The notes under the pieces were generated by a model. It saw only the letters and a list, made by a program, of their open reading frames with translations. It did no database searches and was not told the DNA's origin. Positions 11,601-21,034 of a stretch of DNA of 64,000 bases are shown in pieces. Both the position numbers and the translations under genes were made by a program. Position 1 is the first letter of the stretch. The number at the start of each line of letters is the position of its first letter. The stretch comes from a virus: IMG/VR virus record IMGVR_UViG_3300008740_000001, positions 62,001 through 126,000 of that record, one strand, 5' to 3'.

Positions 11601-14600
11601 TACTCATTTTTATCAAGAAACCCAAAACACAACAGATGCCTCTTTGCCCGCCGGCGTCGGCGCTATCGGCGCACTATACGGTAATCGGCCTCTCAAGAAA
11701 TATGGCGGCGGCGAATGGTACGATGCTGCAGGCCAACCTTTCGCCTCCACCGGCGGCCCAAGTTCCTTCTCCGGCGGCGAAGACCCGGTGATACTAAATT
11801 ATCACGCACCTAGGGCCACAATGTATCGTGAAGAAGTGGTTAAACGCCCGGTGAATATTCGGAATATTCTGCAAACAACGGCCTCAGTGGACATCGCCCT
11901 TTCTGGTACTTTACAACATGGCCCAATCGGCAACTATGGCCGCAATTATGAAGTTGTGCACACTTCGCCCCGATCAGTCAATGATCTCCAGTTTAGGAAA
12001 GCATTGGGAGCCGAGGCCGGCCCTGCGTGGAACCCTCCCACCGAAGTCGACGCAATGTACTTCAGAAAGCCCATGCAGCGTCCAGTGACGGGCAGCTTTG
12101 ACCCGGCCCGGCCACTTAAATCGACATTATCTGATCCGAGATTTTGGGATAATGCAACGAGTCAACGTGACGGGACAGAACTCGGCGTCAATCCACGAAA
12201 TCTCAATACCCACCAGCGCGACTTTGAGGCTTTGGCCGACCGTCAGAAGAACAAAACAGTTATAGTTACAAAGTTTAGCGCCCCGGGCGGGTTTGAAACC
12301 ATGACTGCGGGATATATGGATTCGAATCATGGTGAGTACGCAGCTAACAATGTGACAACTTTTAGAAATCGTTATGTTCGCGGCCTAGGCCAACATGTGT
12401 TGACATCCGGATCCATGGAGGGCCGCACTTATAGCGGACAATTAACAGCCTCCTCGGGTGTCGACGGCACTGCTCTTCGTCGGCTAGTAGTGGAATCCAA
12501 AGAAAATGGGTACGGCATGGACGATGCCTATGTATACCCAGCTGAAGATGGGGTACCCGTACACAGATTCCAACATGCTACCCGCGAGCAACTGGCCGGC
12601 ACGTATCGCGTTTCAGACATTCACGATGAACCCTTTGGTCTTAGAACCCACTTGGCACGTTACACGGCGAAGTTTGGTCGAGATTCCGCTTTAGTATATG
12701 ATCCATTAGCAACTGGCACAAGTGGAAGCACGCAAGAGCCGGCCGGTTATCACAAGATCCATAGAAATAGGACTGCTGTTAATGATTTTTATGAACATTA
12801 CACGACCTATCATGGCCCCAAAAGCACTTACTCCATGCACTTCAACGATGATTCCACCGGTTTAGAAGCCGAGTCCGTGGACGATAAAAAACTGCTATCT
12901 ATAAATCCCTCGTGGCCTGTAGATATGTCCAAACCATGGTCATTCTCAGCTTGGGTCAAGCAAAGTGCAGCACAATCCGGGGCCCGGGCCCTGTTTTCTT
13001 TGGGTGAAAACCAATGTAAATTTTCGATTAGTATCGATGCAGCCGGCCGGTTTAGGGTCCATATGTACAATGATGATCAAACGGGCTCTGAATTCGCAGA
13101 TTTTTACTGTAGTGCTCCTGTTACATCAGGTGGCTGGGATCATGTGGTCATAACCTACGACCCAACCAAGGCTGAGACTTCACAGTCGGACGTTCCGAAA
13201 TTCTATGTCAATGGACAGCCGGGTAAATTTGCCAACTCCGATACTTTTCCGTCCGCGCCCTTCGCGCTGACATGCCTCAATGAACGCTCTTATATTGGCG
13301 CTCGCTTTGACAATGTTGAGCAGAAAGTGAAAACACTTGTCGATACTGAGATTGCAGAATTGGCGTTTTACGATAGAATTCTAGACTCCGACGAAGTACG
13401 ACGGCTTTGGGGGTACCCGAATGTACTCGGCGGCACCGGCGGAACAGTAAACCTTTCTGGCTCTATAACCCCAGCTAGTGATAAGCTGAAGGTATGGATT
13501 CGCTTCGGTGATCATGCAGATGGGCCAGACAAAGGCGTATCTGGTGGTTCCGCCTATCCAACAGGTCCAACTGGCGCGCCCTATTTTTACGATGTTATGG
13601 GGAACGTTAACTACGATCTCGCCGGTACTAAAGCGGATGCGACGGCGGGCACACCATATGCTGATGGCCTAGAGCCGGCCCAGTGGGAAAACGCCGCTCG
13701 AAATATCCACACATATTCGAAGTATCAGCATGATAACTTCTATGTGAGACATCAGCTTCCTAGGAATCATTCAAATTACAGTTGGGTTAGAGCAGCCCTT
13801 CCCGCTAGCCATGTACCCCAAGGTCTGCCAACAGCATCAAACTTCTATTCAGAACTTATGATTACTGCAAGCGAAATTGGTTCAATTCTGCGAGACGGCG
13901 AAAACGCGGCCGGCAACGTCTCCGTGAACGCCCTAGGTCGCCTGTATGGCGTGAACAAAGACAATGTTAACAATGCGGACACCGGCTACGGCGGGGGGAT
14001 GGATGCAGGCTTCGCCGCAATCCATAAATACAAATCATCATTGATTCTGAATGATATGGTCGGTATGAACTCCAACATCGTCACCAAGGTTGACTGGGAT
14101 AACAGTCTTGAAGGTTACACAGCCGATGAGGTGGTCGCCGCGACCGTAAAGCACGCTTGGGAGGTTGGCGCCAATGCCGATCAGAATAATAAGTCCGCTT
14201 ACAGTCCCTATTTCAACGAAGCTGCTATTGGTATTTGGAACAGATTCGGCACCGGATACAAACACCCCGGCCATCGGACAAGCAGTCCCTATGAATTTTT
14301 CGGAAAACAAGGCGCCTATGGACTTTCGGCGTTAGCAAACTATGACCCGGGCGCCCACCTGATCGGCCACAAAGCCACAAATGATCACGCCGGCGCGAAC
14401 GCAAGCCGCCACTTGCAGGCTATGGTACTCAACGGCGTCCTTCTCCATCGACAAGGGCCATATGGGTGGCCCTCATGGAAGCAGATCCGAGGTGCCCAGC
14501 ATCCTCTGGTGCGTTATGAGCGCAAACATAGTAGAATGTCATATGTTTTGGAAGACGCGCCAGAAAAACACTTGAGTTCTAGTCAGCAGGGCCACATGGT

Positions 14601-17600
14601 CGTGCGGCCCAAATATGGAAAGCCACACAAGTGGACTCGGGTCACTCCGCTTACTACCAAATACTCTCCCTTGACTATTACTCTTGGTATTTCGACTACG
14701 ATGCGAAACAGATTCGGGAAAAACAACACTGTAACTCTTCCGGTTGATATATCAACAACCTATGGAAACGCACTAGTTTACTTTAATAGAGACGAAATTA
14801 ACAAGGAACTTAATCTATCTCGTGCTACAGTTGAGTCTTATGAAGAAGTAAAGAGCATGTACACGCGAGGCGCCCTTGAATCCGATGTTTCTCCTGTGAC
14901 AGAAATTCAAAAACTCCAATATAGTGAGGTGGTGTTCCCTTCACACCTTAACATGTATATGGGAGATGTCCGGAAAAAGACTGGCTACACAAACAACTTC
15001 TGGCAAAGAGGCCATGTGAACAGAATCTCGAATACGGCACGAACGATCCACAATCGTATTGATTACGGGATTTCGTTTCATGACAACCAATATGGCCACC
15101 AAAAACTTGCGACCCTAGGTCGCGGGATTGGTATGTCTATCTGGCCACTTGACGACGCATCATCAAGCGCTGGTCCGCTAGATTCAATTCACTGCCCTGA
15201 CGGAACATGGGCGACCGAGGAAGACCTGAAATACCGGGCCTGTTGGGCCTCTTTTCTCCATCCAGATGCAGCCACTGGGCGCGGAGCAGGAGAGCTACAG
15301 AATCGCTGGACATACCTCATAAAGAACGACGATGGTCGCTATCATTATCACAATGGTCGCGGAGACAACAAAGTGAAGACGAACCCTGAAGCCGGCCCAC
15401 TTTATGCCATGCCACAGTTCTGTGCTGCAACATCGTCGATTGCTTCGCCCACAGCTAATCCCTTGGTTGGCGTTTCAAACGCTAATATTCTAACTGGCTC
15501 TGGGCAGGAAATTGCTGGTGTTAAAATCACCCAACAGTCCGGTGATCGTGGCTTATACCAATCAAGCGAATGGCGCCACGGCACTGCCAACGACGGCGGC
15601 ACCGAGAACGTAAGAAACAAATATATTACGCCCCTTAATAAGAACGCCAACTGGGCTGGTTATGCGCCAATTTTTGGCGGGTTTGCTAAATTTCAAACTG
15701 GCGAACTTGCCGGCAAGATCACGTCGGACACAGTGGTTATTACTAGGGAAGATGGGGTTGTGATTTCTCGTGAAACTGTGCCACAAGTACGCGAATTCGT
15801 GAGCAGTCCGACCAACCCATGGCATGACTCATATGAAGAGTTCTATAATGATATTAGAGTAAAAGCAAAAGATTACGCAGTACTCCCAGAATTCAGGATG
15901 GAAGACCATATTGAGAACTGGATTATGAGTCAAAATTCTGACTTCTTGGCAGAGCAGGATTCGTTGTTTAGGATGATTGGTATGCCATCTGGCTCCAATG
16001 GCCACAACGCCGCAAATAGCTCGGAAGAGAACTTCTATAAAATTTATGCAACATCAGATTTCTTAAAACACTTTGATGTCATTAAGACTGACATGTCAGA
16101 ACATTTTGAGCCTAGCGCACTAACACTTCAGTGTAAGGCCGTACTGAAATTTAACCCATACGATGGGTTTTACCCTGCACAAAGAACGGTGCAGTTGGCG
16201 GAAGCTTTCTCGGGCTCTTACGGAAAACATGTACAATACTCTGGCAACGGCATCCTCGCCACTGGACAACCAAAGCTGTGGGACAGCAGCTCTTGGAGTT
16301 CGGGCGACTGGGATTATCACACCGCTGAAGTAGCCAATGCAAACGAAAGAATGGCCTTTAGAAACTTTCTTACTCCATTGTTCGCGCCCGGAATCATGTA
16401 TAACACGATTAAAGCAGGTGTCGCATGCGATTGGCCGATATTCACAGATGCATCAAAACTATACAAGGTTAGATTAGGAAAGTCGAACTATTGGGGCCTA
16501 GGCTTTCCGAGTCCACAAGAAGATGGAGAACTTATAGGTCGTTTCGAATCCGTCTACGGTGAACAGGTCTCTCCAGACACAAAGAAAATGTTGTATGGAC
16601 TGCAAGGCCGCTCTGTGATTAATTATGGACCATATAAAATTCGCGAGCAATACAGGAAGCAAGCAATCGAGCTTTCTATCGTTCCCGCATCGGCTTCGAT
16701 AGGCGGACTTACTACGGGTACCGGATTCACTGGTATCAAGACAACAGATGCTGGAGGTGCTGGCGGCGCGTCCCGAACATATTATAAGCCCGGATATTAC
16801 ACTACAAAAATCAATGTCAACGAGATTCCCGGCCTCGCAGCATCGTCGATTACAATGGCCTTTGACGACGGCGGTGGTGACTCCGGTGAAGGCGACGACC
16901 AAGAAGACGGCGATGGCATCATGACAAGAATCATGCGGCGTATTGACATTACTGCTTCTTTTGGTCCGGGCCCGAACTTGGGACGATGGGATAAGAGAAT
17001 TCCGTTCGAAGCTCTCGTCAATCCAGAAAACTATCTTAAAGACACAGATCTATATGATTATACTCCGCACCCCTCTGCATCACTAGATGTTACAGCTTCG
17101 TGGGATGGCCAAGGAAACGACGTATACTCGCTAATGGCAAACAACTTCTTGGCAGCAATCCCAGAGTTGTACTTGGCCGGCGGAGGGTTTACAACTATTG
17201 CTTCAAAACCACAAGATGATTTGTCACTATACGCTCAAGCCGGTAAAACCTACGGAATGCGTCTTAAAATGTATCGATCTCTGAACAGATTTCGAAACTA
17301 TAAGACAGAGCGGAGCCTTGCTCTTTCATCAGCTAGCTATGAAGTGCCTCAAGATCCAAGAGATGACCACGGCTTACACGAAACTTTCACGATGTACAGT
17401 CGCCATTCCGCATTCGGATATCCCGTCTGGGGGAGAACCCACACTATTGTAAATAATCTGGCCCAGACCGCCGCCCTTCGGGCCGCGAGAGGCCTCAAAA
17501 CCGGCGTGTCACAGGACCCCACCACCACAGCCTATGAGACGGCCATGGCACTCACAGCATCTTATAAGTTCGAGGATGTCAACGGCGACAACGTAAAGGG

Positions 17601-19923
17601 CAAACTCGGTGCTATTTTCTCACCCATTAATTCATCACACGCTCCCACACCCGGACTGAACAATACCAAGGCCGGCTTCCAGAACGAATATAGTCGCCAT
17701 GGCACCAAACAACAAAATAGAGTACTCTTCCACACTTCATCTTTTTTGGCTACTCCTGCCGGAGCGCTCGACAGCGTAGAAGGTTACTATTGGTCTTATA
17801 CTCCGCCATATGCACATGGAGAGGCGTGGGTCGACATGATCTTCGCGCCACAGCAAAGTCGAACGTACACGCTGGCAGAAATTGTCGACAGTCTGGAAAC
17901 AGTACCATATCGCGTTGATCCCGGCTTCCAGTTCCCCACCGGTGCAAGTGGACAGATGAACCCACGGTTTATTCCCAATGGTTATCATAGTCAATCATTA
18001 TATTCTGCTGAGAATATTAACGCAAACGCCATGCAACTTGATTCTTGTCTCAACATGTTTAGTCTTGGTAAGGTGAAATCATTTGCATATGGTAACATCG
18101 GCCGACGCGGCGGAACAGGCGCTAGAACAACGAAAAGAACAGTGGGAGATTCTCCAGCTTGGATTATCCAGCCAAAGTTTGAAACACCAATGTTGAATTT
18201 TAATAGTTTAACAAATGAACAGGGTGGTACGTGTCCTAGACCATTAACAGACGATTTACTGGACCTGCCAGCTTACGGTTCAGGCTCAACCCCTAGAGGA
18301 ATGTGGCACCAGTTCGGTACTCTCCCAGTGGACGATGAGGGAATTTGGCTCGAAGCAGGGGACATTCCTGCAAAATGGTTGGCAAACAACCCAATTGTGG
18401 AACATGATTATCGATACTCCACCCACAGTGCCAGAACATCTGGCTCTGTCGCTGCCTACAAACGAATGAACGCGCAGTATGAAATGGAGTCTTTGGCTGA
18501 TTTGGTTGGCATGGACACTAGTCCGAAACGGCTTGGCAAGGTGCAAGAAACAGTAACGATTTCAGAGGCCGTCGTAGCTGTACCCTTTATTGAAAAAGAC
18601 AATCAGCGCAACTTCTTTACTATAGACCCGCACATGGTTGATATCGTAATGGGCGAAGAAAGCTATAGGCTGTCTGATGAATCGGACTCCCCCGGACGTT
18701 CTATTGAAAACTTAGTAGAAAAAATGGAGAAATATCTCTTCCCGCCGGTCTTTGATTTTGTACAAAACCGCTCTGTCACTCCTGTGGCCATGTACGTCTT
18801 TGAATTTAGCATGGCTTTCGATAAAGATGATTTGGCACACATGTGGCAGAATGTTCTTCCTCCCAAAGCTTCGGGTTTTGAAATGAGCACTGCTACAGTT
18901 AACCACAACTTGTTGAAGAATGAACTAATGGGCTATTCTAATAACGAGGCGGCAGTAACACTGCAAAACAAGGTACAGTGGCTAGTGTTTAAGGTCAAGC
19001 AACGCGCCCCGACAAACTATTACGATAAGGTCATCAAAAGTTCTCCGGAGCTAGATCGCCTAGATAAGATTGCCAGAAGTAGGCAAGTTTCTCTGGGTGG
19101 CCAAGCAGACGCCTCATATAGTTATAACTGGCCTTATGATCATTGTTCTATCGTCGAAATGGCACAGATCGAGGCCTCAGTTGAATATTCGAACATGCCC
19201 GAAAATGTTGCAACTGCTCAAAGAATTGACGGCCAAGGTGGCCGCCGTGGAAAACAAGGTCAGTATATTGGTCCATCGCTTCCCGGCCAGACATTCCCCG
19301 GATCAATGAATCCTGCTGCAGCAGGTAGTTATGTTGGAACAAGTGTTGCAACTGTAGCTGATTCCGACATCCTTGGTTCCGAAGGTGCTGGCACCGCTCC
19401 CAGCACCTTTGTAGCGAAATGGGGGGATGGTCTCGTACAAAAACAAGCCCAAAAACATCCAGACGCCTTAACCAAAGATCTGACCGTGCGAGAATTTGGA
19501 GGAAGTCCATTTGTTGGTACCAACGTTGCTGAAAAAGAGGCCTCAAAAGTCTCGCGAGACTTCTCCAGCACTGCAGCAATGCCATCGGCGCTACAAGGCG
19601 CCACCGGTGATATGATCCGCGATTTTGCCAAAGGGGGCACCACAGGGCCCATCGTTATGGGAGGTCAAGAAGACGAGTATAGTTTTGGAAAAACCGGCGT
19701 CAGCACCACCTCCTTTAACCCTAGCACGTTTGACAATACAATGAGCAGTATGGCATCCACAATCGCAACAGCTGCAACTGCGCAGTCATTTGCGACAACT
19801 GCCGGAGCTTCGAGTGTTGCACCCGGCTTCACCCAGACTACTGCAGCTGCCACTAGTTTAGTCCAGCCAGTAACGACCACAACGGTTAGTACAGCATACT
19901 CATTCTCGTTTAAGTACTTTTAA
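5662..19923 (+). CDS. Giant multi-domain baseplate/adsorption protein with LamG-like domains
   Basis: This is one uninterrupted frame of 4753 residues (14.3 kb), about a fifth of the window. At least three concanavalin-A/LamG-like lectin modules can be seen, near residues 195-390, 1685-1885 and 2420-2590. Each opens with an FxW-type strand (VEFWLKK, MTGWFYL, FSAWVKQ) and has the W-x-H-x-x-V/I and Y-V/I-N-G signatures of pentraxin/LamG folds. Each closes with an L/F-x-x-W/Y...S/T-x-x-E/Q-I segment. Near residues 600-640 a helical stretch (YVYKSKGTEKSIRNIIRCFG) recalls the gpI/gp7-type wedge proteins that normally follow gp25 and gp6. The C-terminal about 120 residues are Ala/Ser/Thr-rich and low in complexity. 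It starts behind AGAGGGA. It is probably a wedge component carrying carbohydrate-binding domains; the gp7/I link is inference. Confidence 0.75.
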   Translation: MGIKDLFEKPQQILTSADAESTTKDKVESLDYLDAVMRAKEEFVPHIDFSSASNFAIYGSAEKYYEDAVTTIYRQYPYDGTAREVQEFNLNLNYLTKHVLESLYPRTTGYITLGKSATYSGLSGSYGSPAANEYIEFFGGPHTASNIQTSLEGMANRPLHETFEYSNQLSSDPYTKAGFQKDSSKKGTQLSNLRFNPADGMTVEFWLKKDAFDSTKTKREVIFDLWNGKDDDDIAYGRLLLELSSSATDPFRLTMVSGSGSPVQAGYQSATRIARDTSISSGITSEKITGGDWNHYAVSIANKGANKTAVKFYINGDLDTTTLLTGQINEVTGGLRAHLGALTHPNRQHGGAKGHGLLSASLDEFRYWKEARSSEQIGRYWWTQVRGGSNREVYNSSLGVYYKFNEGVVQTDATDLTAYAIDKKVLDYSGRVSNGNWVGYPGYPEGARSTDSALNRTGSAEFKDPIIYNSHPKVKALLAELKSSGSIWDDQNNASMLNAVPTFMREQDEASGDGTLTNVLQMMGSYFDKIYHLVDALPKIRATSYLTASAKPYPFATHLLESVGMNAPQMFVNANVLESISARDEDRKYEKDISEIKNLIYQNIYNNLVYVYKSKGTEKSIRNIIRCFGVDEELIRLNMYANNMTYELQDNARTKTVKKKYINFNDVDKFDCVIYQYPDPNNSNTVGYITGSGPTTVTASLGHEDVLGMTVETEVLFPIKLTQRDSGFFTTDFEEASLFGLHTPLSDASLLTISRPNYANFQVTAIRPQRESKHVYFKLTSEDPGNGFSAPIPELTSSLFTEVYDNQRWNLSVRVKPSKPLKNLVSGSHALASDKYEVHFYGVNMETGYKEHSFHLSASIAGHEARNFLRASKRLYAGAHRDNFVGDVKNYTDVKVSSIRYWATFLENSELDAHASDAENYGVSDPFENLTLYDKQLGGIHVPRIDTLALHWTFGNVTSASSDAASPTLSDSYFYADDVSSGSVEAVSAARYGWLSNIVHKQHSAKGDLFLPPESGDKNPVDVNYISSARRQLPEVISSNDAVQILTQDDDKYTREHRIVEHYYALEKSMYQTISEEMINMFASVVDFNNLIGEPVNRYRQEYKDLSKLRQLFFERVGEVSTLDRYINFYKWIDNAVTTVIQQLIPASAEVSEELHNMVESHVLERNKYWTKYPTIEFKQDDPEAGVHGVHELTYNWKFGHAPVDNSAQSNNALYWRERAHRASGSLSSGNTNTDQDREDLRIKINQHREAKGKMLANEDNTTYTGRVYALKRFTKPYRFTVDIPRELRSGTNFTRNRNVQVAKTALAYGAPLTISSSTNRPGLPGLPTGVMFVDGDTLGQFKDINDNLELRRKRFHDGTVILAREQEYDGRQAVPTSTIAKILPGNVVSSSVISGYNKVFSGVNTPGFVTGTAITNIHHDFYGEDREIPLQGPFVAKYVGGHQSRHVRLNPGTDTSHNRPEAWKLLIGKRDSTEAFRNTKTSGAFGFVSPDYPYPNMGKNPSPATAVFTAAGSHPKAGSKLRLTDGVNTATFEYWDDDMTGDHDTALTAAEQLLSASHIAVDMAGQTGLAGSALRTAKLNSMANAINESTIAMNATVDGNDITITNTRYGHSTSKGPNIYGIKGNTEISSSYETVYDYRMTSGLRIDEVSARTLAPGHAANGYSAGIGFEDQSDSIADIFDTGASGWGEFTMTGWFYLHDGSVGEARTNLHRTLLTLGPYSVLGNNLAISIINNKLHLRVDQGTIDAHRMAYTTNSAIVTGSDWYHIGVAWNHHSTRNTQTTKEVENVPRMYVNGTLVEGDYKDYDGSVYVGTGSLPSFNTITKSDGANNRTLVGTVGCMISSAAKFMSASHLAGDVIGDLALWNAKLTAAEITEAYSGQGHKRLLPGAQNLFNHSKYKSNYSDSALKAWWGFGDATKPNADNELYDDVTSICGTRGAPGAADAKEFCYNGVYGSGAGLRLIAWEYQGTSFGGDNPHPGTHFYQETQNTTDASLPAGVGAIGALYGNRPLKKYGGGEWYDAAGQPFASTGGPSSFSGGEDPVILNYHAPRATMYREEVVKRPVNIRNILQTTASVDIALSGTLQHGPIGNYGRNYEVVHTSPRSVNDLQFRKALGAEAGPAWNPPTEVDAMYFRKPMQRPVTGSFDPARPLKSTLSDPRFWDNATSQRDGTELGVNPRNLNTHQRDFEALADRQKNKTVIVTKFSAPGGFETMTAGYMDSNHGEYAANNVTTFRNRYVRGLGQHVLTSGSMEGRTYSGQLTASSGVDGTALRRLVVESKENGYGMDDAYVYPAEDGVPVHRFQHATREQLAGTYRVSDIHDEPFGLRTHLARYTAKFGRDSALVYDPLATGTSGSTQEPAGYHKIHRNRTAVNDFYEHYTTYHGPKSTYSMHFNDDSTGLEAESVDDKKLLSINPSWPVDMSKPWSFSAWVKQSAAQSGARALFSLGENQCKFSISIDAAGRFRVHMYNDDQTGSEFADFYCSAPVTSGGWDHVVITYDPTKAETSQSDVPKFYVNGQPGKFANSDTFPSAPFALTCLNERSYIGARFDNVEQKVKTLVDTEIAELAFYDRILDSDEVRRLWGYPNVLGGTGGTVNLSGSITPASDKLKVWIRFGDHADGPDKGVSGGSAYPTGPTGAPYFYDVMGNVNYDLAGTKADATAGTPYADGLEPAQWENAARNIHTYSKYQHDNFYVRHQLPRNHSNYSWVRAALPASHVPQGLPTASNFYSELMITASEIGSILRDGENAAGNVSVNALGRLYGVNKDNVNNADTGYGGGMDAGFAAIHKYKSSLILNDMVGMNSNIVTKVDWDNSLEGYTADEVVAATVKHAWEVGANADQNNKSAYSPYFNEAAIGIWNRFGTGYKHPGHRTSSPYEFFGKQGAYGLSALANYDPGAHLIGHKATNDHAGANASRHLQAMVLNGVLLHRQGPYGWPSWKQIRGAQHPLVRYERKHSRMSYVLEDAPEKHLSSSQQGHMVVRPKYGKPHKWTRVTPLTTKYSPLTITLGISTTMRNRFGKNNTVTLPVDISTTYGNALVYFNRDEINKELNLSRATVESYEEVKSMYTRGALESDVSPVTEIQKLQYSEVVFPSHLNMYMGDVRKKTGYTNNFWQRGHVNRISNTARTIHNRIDYGISFHDNQYGHQKLATLGRGIGMSIWPLDDASSSAGPLDSIHCPDGTWATEEDLKYRACWASFLHPDAATGRGAGELQNRWTYLIKNDDGRYHYHNGRGDNKVKTNPEAGPLYAMPQFCAATSSIASPTANPLVGVSNANILTGSGQEIAGVKITQQSGDRGLYQSSEWRHGTANDGGTENVRNKYITPLNKNANWAGYAPIFGGFAKFQTGELAGKITSDTVVITREDGVVISRETVPQVREFVSSPTNPWHDSYEEFYNDIRVKAKDYAVLPEFRMEDHIENWIMSQNSDFLAEQDSLFRMIGMPSGSNGHNAANSSEENFYKIYATSDFLKHFDVIKTDMSEHFEPSALTLQCKAVLKFNPYDGFYPAQRTVQLAEAFSGSYGKHVQYSGNGILATGQPKLWDSSSWSSGDWDYHTAEVANANERMAFRNFLTPLFAPGIMYNTIKAGVACDWPIFTDASKLYKVRLGKSNYWGLGFPSPQEDGELIGRFESVYGEQVSPDTKKMLYGLQGRSVINYGPYKIREQYRKQAIELSIVPASASIGGLTTGTGFTGIKTTDAGGAGGASRTYYKPGYYTTKINVNEIPGLAASSITMAFDDGGGDSGEGDDQEDGDGIMTRIMRRIDITASFGPGPNLGRWDKRIPFEALVNPENYLKDTDLYDYTPHPSASLDVTASWDGQGNDVYSLMANNFLAAIPELYLAGGGFTTIASKPQDDLSLYAQAGKTYGMRLKMYRSLNRFRNYKTERSLALSSASYEVPQDPRDDHGLHETFTMYSRHSAFGYPVWGRTHTIVNNLAQTAALRAARGLKTGVSQDPTTTAYETAMALTASYKFEDVNGDNVKGKLGAIFSPINSSHAPTPGLNNTKAGFQNEYSRHGTKQQNRVLFHTSSFLATPAGALDSVEGYYWSYTPPYAHGEAWVDMIFAPQQSRTYTLAEIVDSLETVPYRVDPGFQFPTGASGQMNPRFIPNGYHSQSLYSAENINANAMQLDSCLNMFSLGKVKSFAYGNIGRRGGTGARTTKRTVGDSPAWIIQPKFETPMLNFNSLTNEQGGTCPRPLTDDLLDLPAYGSGSTPRGMWHQFGTLPVDDEGIWLEAGDIPAKWLANNPIVEHDYRYSTHSARTSGSVAAYKRMNAQYEMESLADLVGMDTSPKRLGKVQETVTISEAVVAVPFIEKDNQRNFFTIDPHMVDIVMGEESYRLSDESDSPGRSIENLVEKMEKYLFPPVFDFVQNRSVTPVAMYVFEFSMAFDKDDLAHMWQNVLPPKASGFEMSTATVNHNLLKNELMGYSNNEAAVTLQNKVQWLVFKVKQRAPTNYYDKVIKSSPELDRLDKIARSRQVSLGGQADASYSYNWPYDHCSIVEMAQIEASVEYSNMPENVATAQRIDGQGGRRGKQGQYIGPSLPGQTFPGSMNPAAAGSYVGTSVATVADSDILGSEGAGTAPSTFVAKWGDGLVQKQAQKHPDALTKDLTVREFGGSPFVGTNVAEKEASKVSRDFSSTAAMPSALQGATGDMIRDFAKGGTTGPIVMGGQEDEYSFGKTGVSTTSFNPSTFDNTMSSMASTIATAATAQSFATTAGASSVAPGFTQTTAAATSLVQPVTTTTVSTAYSFSFKYF

Positions 19924-19966
19924 AAAGTAGTATAAAGGGCTATATATTTTAGGATAGTATATTGAA

Positions 19967-21034
19967 ATGGCATTTTTTAACAAAAAAGAAGAAGTAATAG
20001 ACCTGCAATTGACTCAATACGGAAAGAATCTTCTTTCCAAGGGAGAGTTCAAGCCGGTTTCCTATGCTTTTTTTGACGACAATGTTCTTTATGATAGTAC
20101 ATATGCCGGCATAGACTCGGAGACACAAAATGATATCGAGCCAAGAATTCAGGAAAATACACCATCTTTCAAAACACAATATATTTACTATGGCGCCGAA
20201 ACAGAAATAATGAGAATCGCTGAAGAAATTAGAGGATCCAATGGCGCCGTCCCTGCAATGCAGCCGGTAGCCGACAAACTCTATGCACTATCAGCACCAC
20301 TCGGCACTGGGGCCCTTCATACAACGAATCTACCGGCATGGCAGGTACGCTTCTTTGGCGCAGAACTATCAGGCTCAGTGCAATATGTTACGGGCGCCCA
20401 CCCTACCATGAAGATTCCGCAATTAAGATCTAACATCGTATACAAAACAACAGTTTATGACCCCAATAGTACGGCCCCAGAGGATCCGACAGGCAAGTTT
20501 CCAGAGGGTCCGCCCATTACGAGTAACGCAGAGTATAATATGGTATCTAGTACATTTTCAGATGGAACATATTTTGTTACAACCGGCGACCAACTGTTGA
20601 TCGAGATCGATGAGAAAAATACAGATTTTTTCAAAGAAAACTTTGATATTGAGGTCTTTTTGGTTGAAGAGGTCGATGTTAGTGGCTCTTACATGACTCC
20701 AAATATTTCCAAGACTGACAAAATGGAGCTACTTAAGCCACTAAACTTTACTATTGAGCCCCCCGTGGTTGTGGATAATCTACTGATCGAGCCATCAGTT
20801 CAGAATTCTCGCGACCTCAACCCCGACGATACAGAATACTATTTTAACATTAACGTGGATTCAGAGATACCACCAGAAACTTTGTGCGCCATAATTCAAA
20901 GACTTAAGTCGGAAGGCAGGGACTTGGGATATCTCGATTCTTATGATCTGGTCTGTCCGGATATTGCACCAGCCCCATTCGATCTTTATGGCTCCAGCGT
21001 CACAACCGAGGATATTGAAGAATGCCAAGACTAA
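19967..21034 (+). CDS. Virion structural protein (LTxxG...KGxFK family)
   Basis: This 355-residue protein has an N-terminus (residues 1-45) with the pattern VIDLQLTQYGKNLLSKG, then FKPVSYAFFDDNVLYD. I recognise this arrangement from uncharacterised structural proteins of marine T4-like phages. The same pattern recurs at the start of the protein at 27516, so the two are probably distant paralogues. The rest is beta-rich, with an acidic end (EDIEECQD). The gene overlaps the next one by 13 bases. Its ribosome site is weak (an AGGA about 12 bases upstream). The exact role in the virion is unknown; its position between the giant protein and other large structural genes points to the tail or baseplate. 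Confidence 0.65.
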   Translation: MAFFNKKEEVIDLQLTQYGKNLLSKGEFKPVSYAFFDDNVLYDSTYAGIDSETQNDIEPRIQENTPSFKTQYIYYGAETEIMRIAEEIRGSNGAVPAMQPVADKLYALSAPLGTGALHTTNLPAWQVRFFGAELSGSVQYVTGAHPTMKIPQLRSNIVYKTTVYDPNSTAPEDPTGKFPEGPPITSNAEYNMVSSTFSDGTYFVTTGDQLLIEIDEKNTDFFKENFDIEVFLVEEVDVSGSYMTPNISKTDKMELLKPLNFTIEPPVVVDNLLIEPSVQNSRDLNPDDTEYYFNINVDSEIPPETLCAIIQRLKSEGRDLGYLDSYDLVCPDIAPAPFDLYGSSVTTEDIEECQD

